Part shown: piece after piece, positions 12,477 to 25,500 of the stretch
Position numbering within the stretch: position 1 is the first letter of the stretch
How the letters are laid out: every line of letters begins with the position of its first letter
DNA from: Dirofilaria immitis
Taxonomy: Eukaryota > Nematoda > Chromadorea > Rhabditida > Onchocercidae
Assembly (NCBI GenBank): GCA_024305405.1
Contig: JAKNDB010000092.1
Span: 312,001-376,000 of the forward strand
Length of the DNA stretch: 64,000 nt
Direction of reading: 5' to 3'
Notes under the pieces: generated by a model
Databases searched by the model: none
The model's input: only the letters and a program-made list of their open reading frames with translations
Told to the model about the DNA's origin: nothing
Program-made: the position numbers and the translations under genes

Positions 12477-15400
12477 TTAGCAGCCAAATTTGCGAATTCC
12501 AACAATTACATATACGGGACCATTCTTGAAATTAGATTCCATGTTGTTATCTTGGTAATCTACTCCAACTATGGATGATTCACCATGCAAACGTAATGTA
12601 TCACTGAAAGAATAATTAGTATGAATGGAAAATTGTAGAAAATTGAATAGTTACATTCAAGTAGATAAAGCTAATAACTAACTTTTAGAATACAATGTAA
12701 TTTAGGTAATAACAATATCATTACAGTATGATATTTTAAATTTCATATGTGAAATATTTTGAATATGTATTTAAATTTGATAATCATTTTATTATTTGTA
12801 CAAAAAACTTTTTGTTTTTTTTTCATATTCTTCGAAATATTGCATGAATTTAAAAGAAAATTTATGAATTAATTTGCAATATTTCCTTTGCTTCTCATTT
12901 ATATTTTCAAATCAATTACAATTATAACATCAACTATCGATCAATAATTGATTAAATATTTGCAATCATTTAGTATAATAATACATGCAAGTATTATTAT
13001 TGTTATTATTATTAATTATTAATGTTAATTACTATCATTACTAAGTATTATTATTAATCATTTTGCTAATTATTGTCATTTATTACTATTATTGTTATTA
13101 TTATTTATTATTATTAAATGTTACATCACCGAAGCGTATAATAGTAGTCTTATTGAATCATCATCATATTTACACTGGATCAGAAATAAAACATTGCTGG
13201 CAAAATCGTCTATCATCTTTATTTATATAATGATATTTTCCTCAGTTTATGATCATATCTGTATAGAAATTAATATCAATATCTTGCTATAACTTACCTG
13301 AATATTTTTCACTATTTTTGGCTCACTACCATTAATCATCGTAAAATGGAGAGCTATTATCTGATGACTGTCGAGGAAATCCAAATTTTCCTGCATAAGA
13401 GAGATAATTTTAAGAAATTAGCATACTTTCAGCGAGTAATAGCAACTTGTGAAGTCAAGTCAAAAATGCTATTTAAAAATTTAACGAATTTATTAGCATT
13501 TCAAAATAATTTTACTATGAAAATAACTTCATAACATTAATGATTCTATGCGTAATTCAATCAAACTGAAATAAACAAAAGAATTAATGGGACTGAATGA
13601 AACATCAAACCTTCCAGGTTTTAAATTTTCTTTCCAGTATTAATTCATTTTTGGTATCTATGACAAGAGTTGATGCTCGTGTGTCGGGACCGTGAAACAG
13701 TAACTCTAGGGCGTTTATAGTGATATAATTTAGAAACTCCGGAACTAGTTTTGAGCTGAAATATTTGTTATAGGAGAATTATATTATTCATTGTTTTTAT
13801 AGTAATTATTCTATTTTAAGATCATTAAGAAGGATATCTAATTTGAGATATCCGTTGAATTGATTAAATTTATATCTAAAATCTATCGATGAATATTAAT
13901 GTTATTAAAAATGCACTTGCTATCTCTTCCTATTGTTTTTCAATTTAAAATTCTTCTCAGAACTAAAAATCACCAAGTATGATTACTTCGCATTTCGAAT
14001 ATCCGACTGCGCAACAATGCAAATTGGTGCGGTAATATTCATCTCCTTTCTGAGCATCTTGACTATCTCAGACATATCATTCTTAATTCTTTTTCTGCCA
14101 GCTATGTTGTGATTAACAATCATAATAATCAGATTCGTTTCTTTCTAAAATTCACGATTATCTCATTAACTTATGGAAATTTTATTTTTCCAATCTCATA
14201 CAAATTTCTTATAATAAAATCCCTGATGGAATTCAATTTCATCTATCATGATGTTTCAAAATATTATCATATTCTTATCATTTAAGTTCTAATAAACTTG
14301 CATTAATATCTGTGTAATAACCATGATGTTTTCTTTGGTTGCGTCTGAAAATTAGATTGCGAATTAAAGATAATTATGACAATAACTCAAACATTCGTAA
14401 AATTTAAAATCAGTTTGAGATGAATGAGTACATCGTTTTTGTTTCTATTGCTTCTGCTTCCTTTTTTGAGCACATTGGAATCAGAAAATTCATTGTCACT
14501 TAATTATGATAAGATTTGATGATGAAACTCAAGTTAAAAAAAAAGAACTACAATTTAAATCAAAAAAAAGCTACGTAATGTAAAATTTTGGAATGGATTG
14601 ACTTTCAATCTTAGTGTCAAAATAATTAGAAGTTCAATATCTTACACTTTAGCAGCTCAACTATTATAATTTTATTTGAATTTATGCTTATAAATGCAAG
14701 AGATAATTACAGGATATTATTTGCATATTGCTGGACCATCAAAAAACATGAGATGCATAGCGACGGAAAATTATTCCATTCATTGGATTTCCTTTTATTT
14801 CAATGGGAGCAAAGTTAGAATCTGAAATCGAATAATAAGAACTATTTAGTTCAATTTATGTCATTCGTAAGCTCATTAAAAAAAATCCTATCCAAGAATC
14901 CATCAAAATTTTCGAACTAAATATTGTTTCAGCCAATAATTTTAGGTGACTTTTATACGACGTAACCATATCGACAATGGAAGAGATGTTGACTATGTTA
15001 ATCGGATTTTCTTCGCCAAACAGAAAAATTATTCTTTCTGACCACTGACAATCAATTTTACTCTGAAGTTTTATTCTGAAGTATTCTGAAGTTTCAGTCT
15101 TTCACTAAATCACCAAATATATTAATATATTTAAACAGCATGGTTCTCCTTGGTTCACAAAATTAGAATCCACTCAGATTCATCTGGCTATGAATTTGAA
15201 TTTAAATAGGAAAATTTTTTCAAAACAAAATATGACACCTTCTACACGACATTTTTCCAATTATATCAAACTTAATAAGAACTAAGAGCGAAATAACATA
15301 CCATATTATGGTCTTGAGATTTATATTTTAAAAAATCCTCTAAGAATGGAGGGTTTATTTTACCATCACGATAATGCAATATTTTAGATCGACGATTCAA

Positions 15401-16324
15401 TACAAAGCTTGCATTATCTACCATCGCATCATCAGTTCTATAAAATATTAAAGGAAATAATAACTTATTGTTGTTATTAATCAATGTTGTTTGTTTAATT
15501 TTATTCGAATTAATTAGCCAATGGCAATTTTTATCTCCTATAATATAACTAAAATAATAAAATTTGGTGGATGTGATTTCAATTTCGAAGAAATTTTAAT
15601 AAACGAAAAATTCGAACGTCATCTGTAATAAATATTTGAGAGATGAATTACGAATAATTTTCTTGCCCGTATCAACGGCAAAAACTTTTCTGAACAATTC
15701 TTAAGAAATTTGATTATGCGATATTTCTAAAATTTTAATTAAATTTTTATACCTTATCAGTGCGTTGAAATTCGTATTTTTTTCCAAATTTTGATAAAAA
15801 TTTCTAAAGCTGCATCAATTAGGAAAATTTCCACACCCACTGATGTAGAAAAAAATCAATCAAAATATTTTTGTTATTTCAATTTTGGAAAAACAAACTA
15901 TTTCTGATATTCCATTAAATTTTGTTTTCCAAAATTTAAATCGTAAATACGGCATGCTATTTGAGTGGTAAATTATTTTTTCAAAAATTATGAAGAAAAA
16001 AATCTTGAGATTTAAGTAGCAAATACATAAATTGACGGAATTGGCCTGCTCATTTTTGAGAATATTTGTTTATTTCATCAAACATTCAAATTTTAATAAA
16101 TATTTCCAAAAGTGAAATGATAAATGCATCAATCAGTAAAATTTACTTTTAAGAATTTCAACGTATATTGCATCAAATATATGCTTGCTTTAAACATGCT
16201 CCCAAAACTTTCAAACAAATTTTAATAGAAATTCAAAACTTTGAAATCGCACCTGTTGAAGTAATATTGATTGATATTGTGTGGCCCAGAATAAACGCAA
16301 AAAAATAAGAAATCTTGAATCCAT
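12477..16324 (-). CDS. uncharacterised, probably secreted nematode protein
   Basis: Exons in coding order: 16324-16253, (link unresolved) 15809-15753, 15689-15618, 15437-15302, 15044-14951, 14821-14711, about 14222-13987, 13755-13611, 13390-13298, 13196-13174, 12603-12477. Phases agree at most joins. The first exon, MDSRFLIFLRLFWATQYQS, looks like a signal peptide. The body has alternating hydrophobic strands and helices (IIFLFGEENP, NLIIMIVNHN, APICIVAQSD, LHGESSIVGVDY) and the protein ends GIRKFGC. I do not recognise the family; it would be roughly 400 residues. Problems: the link from exon 1 to exon 2 is not in phase. An A6 run at 14741-14746 (T6 in the coding strand) seems one base short. 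In the 14222-13987 segment a TAA follows KIKFP, and AAA at 14142-14144 also looks one base short. It is either an intact gene with sequence errors or a recently damaged one. A paralogous exon lies just downstream. Confidence 0.6.
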
Positions 16325-19300
16325 TATGAATTAAAGCTATAAATTTAGAATGTGATACACGAAATATTTAAATATTTACTCTTTCCAAATAATTTTGATC
16401 TAATTAATTTCTCATTTAATGATCCATTCCTTTCCTAACGAAAATATCATAAATGTATGAATTATTTATATCATTCATAAAAATGTAAATTATATATATA
16501 TGCATATGAGAGATAAGTGAGAAATTCTAAATGTTTAAGTTAATCATTTTTGTCTTAAAAATTGATCAAAACTATAAAAAAAGAAGGAACAAATTGTATT
16601 AACAAAGAAATTGTAAATGAATTTTAAGCGAAAAAGGAAGAGTTTCATGTTACAGCATTTTAATATCATTTTAATTTAGGATTAAAAACGGCACTTTATT
16701 CTAAAAAAATTGATGAAATGGATTTTTTTGTCAGTGGACTTTTTATTTCTATTGTTGATATAATAATATTGAATCATTTATTGATATAATGATATTGAAT
16801 TGTATTGTATTGCAAATTATTCCATAGTTGATTACGTTACACATGTTTATTGCATAGGCTTTAATTTAATTTGTTGAAGGCATTTGTTTATGAAATATAC
16901 TTAGTACTGTATTGAACGATTTCAACGTTTCATTTTATATAATAAAATCAAATTAATTATTATTATGAGTCAATTCCAATTTATTAAAGATTTAATTGAA
17001 TGAATTAAATGTAAACAATTTGTTGACAAAAATATCCCATCTCTTTTATCTGAACAGATAAAATCCAGTTGACACTAGCCTATATGACAGAAACGATAAT
17101 TTATTTACAAAAGTCAAGATTAATTCAATTGTCGCTTTCGCATTGAATCACATGATCACTTCATATTTATAAGGGCTTCTAAATTATATATAATTATAAC
17201 AAACCATAAAATATCAAAATTGGCGAATAAAAAATAAATTAATTTCTTGTAAATTTCGATAACAATATTGATTTTAAAATATTTTAACTAATAGAGCTGA
17301 TAAAAGGCAAGACGAATATTTTAATATTTTTATTACATTCTATAATTACCTTAAAAATAATTACGACAGAATATATTTTAAATAATTTGAGAAAATTAAA
17401 AGATAATTATTACTTATTAATTGAGTATTATTAAGTTAATGACCTTATAAATAAATAATTTATTGAAAGGATAAAGAAAAAATGATTCCATTAATAGAAC
17501 AAATTTCTTTCAAGTGATCATTGAATTGATCAAATTTGATATAGTAAACAATGCCAAAGTAGGGAAAAGTACTAAATAACCAAATAGATCTGCAAACTTT
17601 TACGGTGCAATTATTTCAACAGCATAAAAAAGTTATTTTGTTTTTCTACAATAATAGTAGCAGATCAACTAACTAGGAAACATCGCTAACTATCAAAATA
17701 TGATTGGTCAAAAGAAATGTCTTCAATTATTAATGATAAGATATGATTGAAGATTATTAATCAAAGATAAAACAATAATTAAGTTGGAAATAGCATTTTG
17801 AGTTATTTCTTCCATAATATTTGGAAGTATGCATGAACCGATAAAATATTTATCTATTTGACATTTATCGCGATTTATTATCAATTGTATTTAATATTTG
17901 ATTTCAGATAAACCTAAATTATGCCAAACAATCCCATCATCTCCCCAAGATATAGTTGCTTTTAAAATTAGTAAGTTTATAATTTTTTTGTACAGTATTC
18001 GGTTTTGAAATTATCTTCTCTTACTAAATATCATAATTACACATCATATCAAAACAAATTCGATTAACCTACATCAATATCACTGAATAATATAAAGTTG
18101 ATTTAAACAATCATTTTATTTAACACTAAAATTATATGAAATTAATTTACTTCGTAAAATTATATATAATTAATCCATAATTGCTTCGATAAAATTATCA
18201 TAGCCACACTTTCTGAATGAAAGGTAAATTCGATGATATCGAAACGACATAAAAAGTCATTATTTGTTTGATAATCAAAATGATAATGAAATGTAATCCT
18301 CCTAACTGACGTGTCGCAAAGATTCGATACATTTAAAACGATTTAAAAAACCATCCAAATAATCGACGATTTCTTTGAATTATATCAATTACACGGACTT
18401 ATTTTTCCTCAATGAAAAAATTTGACAATATCATCGTACATTATAATAATTATGCTATAAATACGTTAAATAGAACTTCGCGTAGCTCAAAATTTTCATG
18501 TTATTTTTTTGCGCCGAAATCAAATAAGATGATAAAAAGTCAAGTACGCACCTGCACGATGCTATTTGTTATTTTGCATAATCACAAACAGGTTGAAGCA
18601 CATATTCAATATCTAAACTTCATTAAAGCAAGCAAGACATCATATTTATTAAAAATTTAAGTCACTGTTACCACTGCGTGAAAGACATCTCATCCCATAA
18701 TTCCTGTAATCATTCGGTTTGCTGAAAATAACTGGTTTATTACGTGCTTCAGTTATTCTAAAGGAAATTTCAGCGAGAACTAGCTAAATCACAAGTTTGT
18801 ATTTTAACTAATGATATATGAAGACAAGAAAGAATCGACGAAAATCAGCGGCATTCTTGAAGATAATTGAATGGAATTTTATTGCTGAAATATTTGAATC
18901 AAATAATATTCATTTTTATTGAAAAAAGTACCTTTATACATGAGTAATCAATGCAAATTTTTCATAAAAGTTAGCATAAATTGTAATTGAATTTTGTGCC
19001 ATGATATATAGATCATAATAATAAGATTTAAAACTTTTAAACATAATATTAATGATTTTATAAAATTTCTTACATAGATAAATATTGTTGGACCAAACTA
19101 GCTGATGATATATATTTATGTGGTAGCATCATATTATATGCTACACATAATTATTACATGTAAAGAAGTTTTAACAAAAGATAAGGAAATTTTTATCGTT
19201 TATGTTTAAACAACACTGTTATTATTTTAAATTTAACTATTCTTAAAAGATCTTCATTATTTTATAAGAACACAAAACTTGGAATGGAAATTTGATAAAG

Positions 19301-19555
19301 ATTCACCATTATATTTAGTATTTGTAACTAATTTTTCAATTTTCGTCTTCAAAAATGCGGCCATTTCTCCGACATCAATACTTATCCACAACTTGACTAT
19401 ACGAAAAAAAAGAAATTTTCTCCTAAGGATGAAATAATTAAGAATTTTTGGCAACAGCAACTTGATTACATAAGAATGAATTCTTACAATAAAAAAATCA
19501 ACGGAAACAATCGAAAAAGATGAAAGAAATTGAACCAAAAAAATATTTGAAAATC
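16325..19555. other. intergenic between two minus-strand genes; one orphan exon-like stretch
   Basis: Mostly AT-rich filler. On the plus strand, 17908-17970 sits between a good acceptor (ATTTCAG) and a good donor (GTAAGT) and reads KPKLCQTIPSSPQDIVAFKI in the frame that starts after two bases. I could not find flanking exons in phase. A minus-strand frame at 19257-19538 just past the myosin stop is open for 93 codons, most likely within the myosin 3'UTR. Confidence 0.35.
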
Positions 19556-22500
19556 TTATAATTCCCTAACATAATTTCCAGGAAAGAGACCCGTTCGATT
19601 CTGCATTCTGCCTTGCCACCAGCCAGAGGAATCTGGAAATACAACCACTACAATTAGACATTAAAGCGGAAATAATTGTAGATCGAACAAACTTGAATGG
19701 AATTCAATAAAAATGCTGGCAATTTTTGTTATGATCTACAGAAAATCTGAAAGGCTCAAGAATTTCAAATTGAAATACGCAAAATTTTTGAAAATTTAAG
19801 CAGAAGAAAACATACTTAATATCAAGAGCTAACTAGTTCTTTTCCATTTAAGGAATAAAAAACTTTGAATAACAATATTAATTGAACTAAAATAATATTT
19901 AAGAATGAAAATATATTTTATATTTATTATTGTAATAAAGTTTGTAATCTCATTCAAAGCAGTGCAGTCGATTAATTCATATTTTACTAAATCGATGTAT
20001 TTTTGTGCAAATCAATGAATAATATATTCATTAGGATGCTAAGATCAATTAATTAATCTATTGTTTGTCAATTAATCGTAGATCTAAATTGTTTTATTCT
20101 GCACAAAAATCGACCTTTATTTACAAGTTCAAATTTATCGCCAACATTAAACGACAATTCATCTGTATCTTGGGCCTCATATGAATATAACGCTTCAACA
20201 AGAGGAAGAGATTTCGGCTTAAGCGGTAGTTTAGGTTTTTCGGAACGATGTATGGCATTCTGAAATGATTTTGATGCATATCATGAATCTATTTGCTATA
20301 GGCTTATATTTTTATTCTACAAAAACGACAAATAACAAAATACAAATTTACCTGAACATGAACAGCTTCACTATTATTATTTTTCATCGGATACACACGA
20401 TTTGATACAGTTGAATGTTGCAGTGACGGAGGTACTTGATATGCTACGAAAGGCATTTTTCGCTTTTCATAATGTTGCTTCACTACTATCCTTTCACCAT
20501 TCGGTCCTAAAAAAACAGCTTATTTTAAGAGATAATTAATTCGTCACATTTATTGAGTTGAAACTTCAAAATTTAATAAATTTCAATAAACTAATTACTC
20601 ATAAACAGACGAGAAAAATAACCTTCAGCATTAAAAAAAAAAAAGGATATTTGCAGTTTAATCAGCGAATACATCACAGATAATATTTACAGTTAAATTG
20701 TAAACCTGGGATTACTACGTTCTATTTATAATATTGTTTTATCATCATTCAGACAGATGCATAGAAGAACTGAATGATTCAATAATTTTATAAACTCAAG
20801 AATTGGGAAAGATACAAATAAATTCGAGGCTATCCTGATAACATCTAAATAATAACAACATACTTGCACTACTCGGTAATCCAGGTCCAATAGATATGAA
20901 TAAAATTTTCCTTTTGAAAACAACTGTGTGCTATCTGATCCATTATCATCTCGAGAAAATTTCACAATCCGAACACCACTACCAAATCGAGTCTTCTTCA
21001 AGATAATCTGATGGGAAGTATTGAAATCCAGCGATAAAATTCGTCCACCTGCCATTTCACGATATCGTTTGCTGCAATAATGATTTCATCTGTTTGAAAA
21101 TTTGCCATTAATAGCGAATTAAGAATAAAAAACCAAATTGACATTTCCGAGCTAACAATTCCATTGATTATTGATTAAATTCATAGAATTCACTTGATAG
21201 CATTTATAAGTTCCGTTTTCAACGGTGTTTCCAGAAGCGATGTGTAGGAATCACGAACATTGAGAATGATAAAATTATCCTGATACGGACTCAATCCAAT
21301 ACTAACTATATCATTATAACCAATTTGCCGTTTCAAAATCTGAAAAAAATGATATTAATAAAATAAATAACAAACTCGATAGTAATTGAAATAGTGATCG
21401 AAAATCTTCTAAATTGTAAAAAAATATCAGTTGAGAATGAAGAACAATAAAGTTAACCTCAACAATTTTTCCTTTATTTGGTCCCTTCTTTTCTATTTCT
21501 CTTCCAATAAGAACAATCTTATTCGTTGTTACAAGAAAATCAAGTTTTGAGATCTAAAAAGGAAATTCATAAGGAAGATACTGAAGAAAACAGATTAAAA
21601 GTTGAAATTGATGGTCAGATAGGTCACTATTCCGACTAAAATACCAGATCAACTACCTATTACTTTTTACTATCTTTTATTGGGAGAGATTTTAATTTAG
21701 AGAATTCAAAATAGTTGCGTAAAATTTAATAATGTTACGATCGGTGCCAAACTTGAATTGCCTCCGCTATTGATTGTATCACTCAGTGGCCAAAAATTAA
21801 AAGCAAATAAATCCGAAATGAAAATCGAAATTAAATAAAATTCAATTAACCTTAAATCTTCGATCATATTTATTAACCGTAGCAGCGAAAACAATGCGTT
21901 CCTTCTTACCAGCCAAAGCTTGTAATGCAGGATGATACTCGAGGCCAATGTAATCACCAACAAAGTTACGATTTATTGAAAATCGTCTCCTATCTTTTCT
22001 ATTTAAGAATAGGTTAAACGCATCTTCCTATAATAAATCAATCTTATAATTATAAGATGATGATATTAGAAGTGATCTTATTATGACATACAGGAAGTCC
22101 TGTTATAACATACACACAGATCAATCAGATATTAATTTAGGATTAAAATAATGATAGAGCTGACATCAATTTCATTAAATACAATGATGTCATGAAGAAG
22201 TATAAATTGGTCATTTTACCATTTCTTTTACTAGCTGACATTTTTATAATATTATTTTTTTCATTATTAATAATTTATTAGAAAAATTTTTGCAATTACA
22301 TCATCATAGGAATCGCAGAGAGAAAGCTATATGAAAAATTACCTTTAATTGGGTATGTCGCTTTCGAGCGGTGAATTTCTTGAATGCTTTTGAATTACAC
22401 GTGCATAACTATCATACTTTCTTTCACGCATTTCTTCCAAGAGAAAAGCTATAACGATAGGATAAGAAAATGTAAAAATAAGTAATATAAAGCAATAAAT

Positions 22501-25500
22501 CAACTATAGAGAATTTTTCTAATACCATGAAGATAATAATAAAAAATAATAAATTAAGATATATATAATAAGATGAAAATAAATAAATAAACACATGTAT
22601 TACTTAATAACAACAACAAACCGATTCCGGATTCTTGATGAAAATTTTTGTTTTACCCATTTGATATTGATCGCGATCCATATTTACCGTTTGACAAATA
22701 ATCTAAAATAAATTTTCGGCATAATTTCTGAAATCCTCATCATCACTATAAAAAGAATTTTTTATTTCCGAAAAGATAATAATAAAATATCTCTTAAACT
22801 GTCATTATAATGTGAGCAATCATTTTTATATCAAAGAAAAGACTTCATTCTATAATTAAATAAAGTGGTAAAGGATGACATAATGTTCTCGCTAACCGAG
22901 CACACATTATTTAGAAATATTTAACTTAATAATTTAATTGAGACTAAATTAAATTAAACAAAAGATTTAATTAAAGAATTTGAATTTTTCCATATGCAAT
23001 TCATGATAATACGAAGTAAATTTTCCAGATTGTTATTGAAACAGAAAAGCAAAGGAAAACATTTAGAAACATTGGAGAAAGAAAATAGTACGCCAAGTTT
23101 CTGCCGGACTTCATGTTTGTTAATAAGCCATAATTCAAACCTCAACTCCTTTTCGAGGATCACTATGATAACTGGGCCATGTGTTTGGGCTAAGAATAGC
23201 ATAACGATAAAGAAATTTGTCGAAAAGGCGACGATAAGCAAAACCTGCACGTCGAACTCGAATATTTTCTTTTAAACCCAAATATTCTACTTGATGAAGT
23301 ACCCTAGAAAAATTGAAAAATTATTTAGTCTTGATTCATTTCTTTAAACTATTTTGTCGTCTTTGTTAATTCTATAAAGAAGTAACGATGTAATAACAAT
23401 ATCATTTTTTGAGTTTTACAACTTATCCATGAAGCTAAAAACTATATATATCGATCATTTAATCAAAACATTGCACGTTTCAAATTAGTTCAGTAATTCA
23501 AAATGAAATGAAATAGAATCACTTACCGTTTCTCATTCCATTCCAGTGATCGCTTAGTATCATTTGGCTTAATACAACGCACATAATGAGGAGAACATTT
23601 GCTAAGCGAATCAACGAGATCATTTGCTTGATTCTGTAATATTTTTGTAGCTTGCTGGAACAAAAAAAAAGAGGGAACTTGAAGCAGAATTAAATTCAAC
23701 CTTACAAATTTTACAAATTTAATTTAAGTTCATTTCCTGCTTAGTGCTCAGCATTTAGATATTAGATCGATTATATATGGATTGTTATTTTTTCTCTCTC
23801 TTCTTCTTTTCCTTTTTTATGCAGCCGGTTTTTAAAATTTTAAATCGCAAATGATAAAACTAACCCTAATTTTAGATGAAAAACTTGTCGGTTTCTTACC
23901 ATTAGTACATATAATTTCGGGAAAAGTTGCTTGAAAAACTGTCTGTAAGAAAATAATATTCTATTTCTCTGAATAATGTAAAAATTTCGAAGTAAAACTT
24001 GATACCATGATAGTTGCTCTCTTAACATTTCCAATGATATCAACGACAACTTCAACTAAGAATTAAAATGAAACGAAAAAAACGTGAAATCTAACCGATC
24101 ACTCTGTTGCATCAATGTAATAATATCTTTATAAAGTGTATCACGATTTTTTTCACAAAATCCGTCAATATTATACGAAACCTGAAAAACCGCACTGCAT
24201 GTTTCAATTTATGAATATTTACCAATTTATAAACACTTTTATTCCAGTATAAAATACATTTTTAGAAACTGATGTTTATTAGCAAATTAAATAGTAAATA
24301 ATTAGAATCATCCAAAAATTCCGGTATACTAAAATGAATTCAAATAACAAAATATTGGGAGAGGAAATTGCTTCAGTATGCATTTTTCAAGACATTGAAA
24401 TCAAAATCAATAATATAATTTCGCAAGCAAATGATGAAACACACAGCTCCAGCATAATGTTTGATAATGAAACATTGTGCTCCACTCTGATAATGTTCAT
24501 TTTGGGACATATATTTATTTAATTCAACCAGAAATTGATCATCGGCACCTTCATTTTGTGCATGGATTTGTGAACATATATCATCCAAAATACACATTAT
24601 TCCTGAAAGAAAAATTAAAGATACAACAACATACAAATATTTATATATTAATATATAAATTATATATATAATTACTCATGGATTAAACGAAAAGGAAGAA
24701 AAGATAATATCACAAATGCGATGTCTACGAGTAACATAATTATATTTTCATTCTTTTTAACATTTGAAAAATGCACACATAGAATATCTTTGTTAATATT
24801 CGAACTTCCTCTTCAATATTATTTTCTACGAGTGCAATTTGCTTTCAGAAACATAATCAGTAAAATACCTGGTGGTTTTCGAGCCTCAAATAAATCGCAA
24901 ACAATTTTATTATTGAAATAATCAATTGGTGTCCATTTAATTCCTTCGCTAACATATTCTTCTTGTTCTGCTTTCAATGTTAATTCAATAAATATTTGTT
25001 GCAGCTTTTCATTTACAAAATTTATGCTGAAATAATAGTCCTTTGCTTCATTTTTATTCACGATAAATAGAGAAAATGAATAGGAAGAAAGATTTTTCTT
25101 GAATAAATCAGAACTGAAATAATGAATTAAATCGGCAAATTTTCCTTTTGCATTACCAACGTCCGTTATTATAGCATCTAATCTAACCGACCAATGAATT
25201 TTTTCTTGTATTTGTGTTATTGAATTATTATTAAGTTTTCATAAACTACTAGTAAATAAATAATTTTTTTCTGACAATTTTTCGCAAATTTCAGTCTTAC
25301 ATCATCTTAACGCTTTAAAATGATAAATCTTTTATGGAATGGTAACGATAAATTGAATTGAGTGTTAAGTTGTTATTCGTAATTGAACTTAATAATATTC
25401 TAGTAACACTTTCTGTCTCTTTGAATATAAACAAACGAGAAAGAGAAACTAACGTATAAACAGAAATAGTAAGCAAACAAAAGAAAAGAACAGATAGACA

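Noticed and set aside
13346..13534. 62-codon plus-strand ORF
   Set aside because: It is the antisense of a phase-matched minus-strand exon (13298-13390) of the 12-16 kb gene.
18412..18660. 82-codon plus-strand ORF
   Set aside because: No acceptor/donor in phase with the orphan exon at 17908-17970 and no recognised motif.
19257..19538. 93-codon minus-strand ORF just after the hum-1 stop
   Set aside because: No splice link, no recognised motif; most likely 3'UTR of hum-1.
22994..23275. 93-codon plus-strand ORF
   Set aside because: Antisense shadow of hum-1 exon 16 and its intron.
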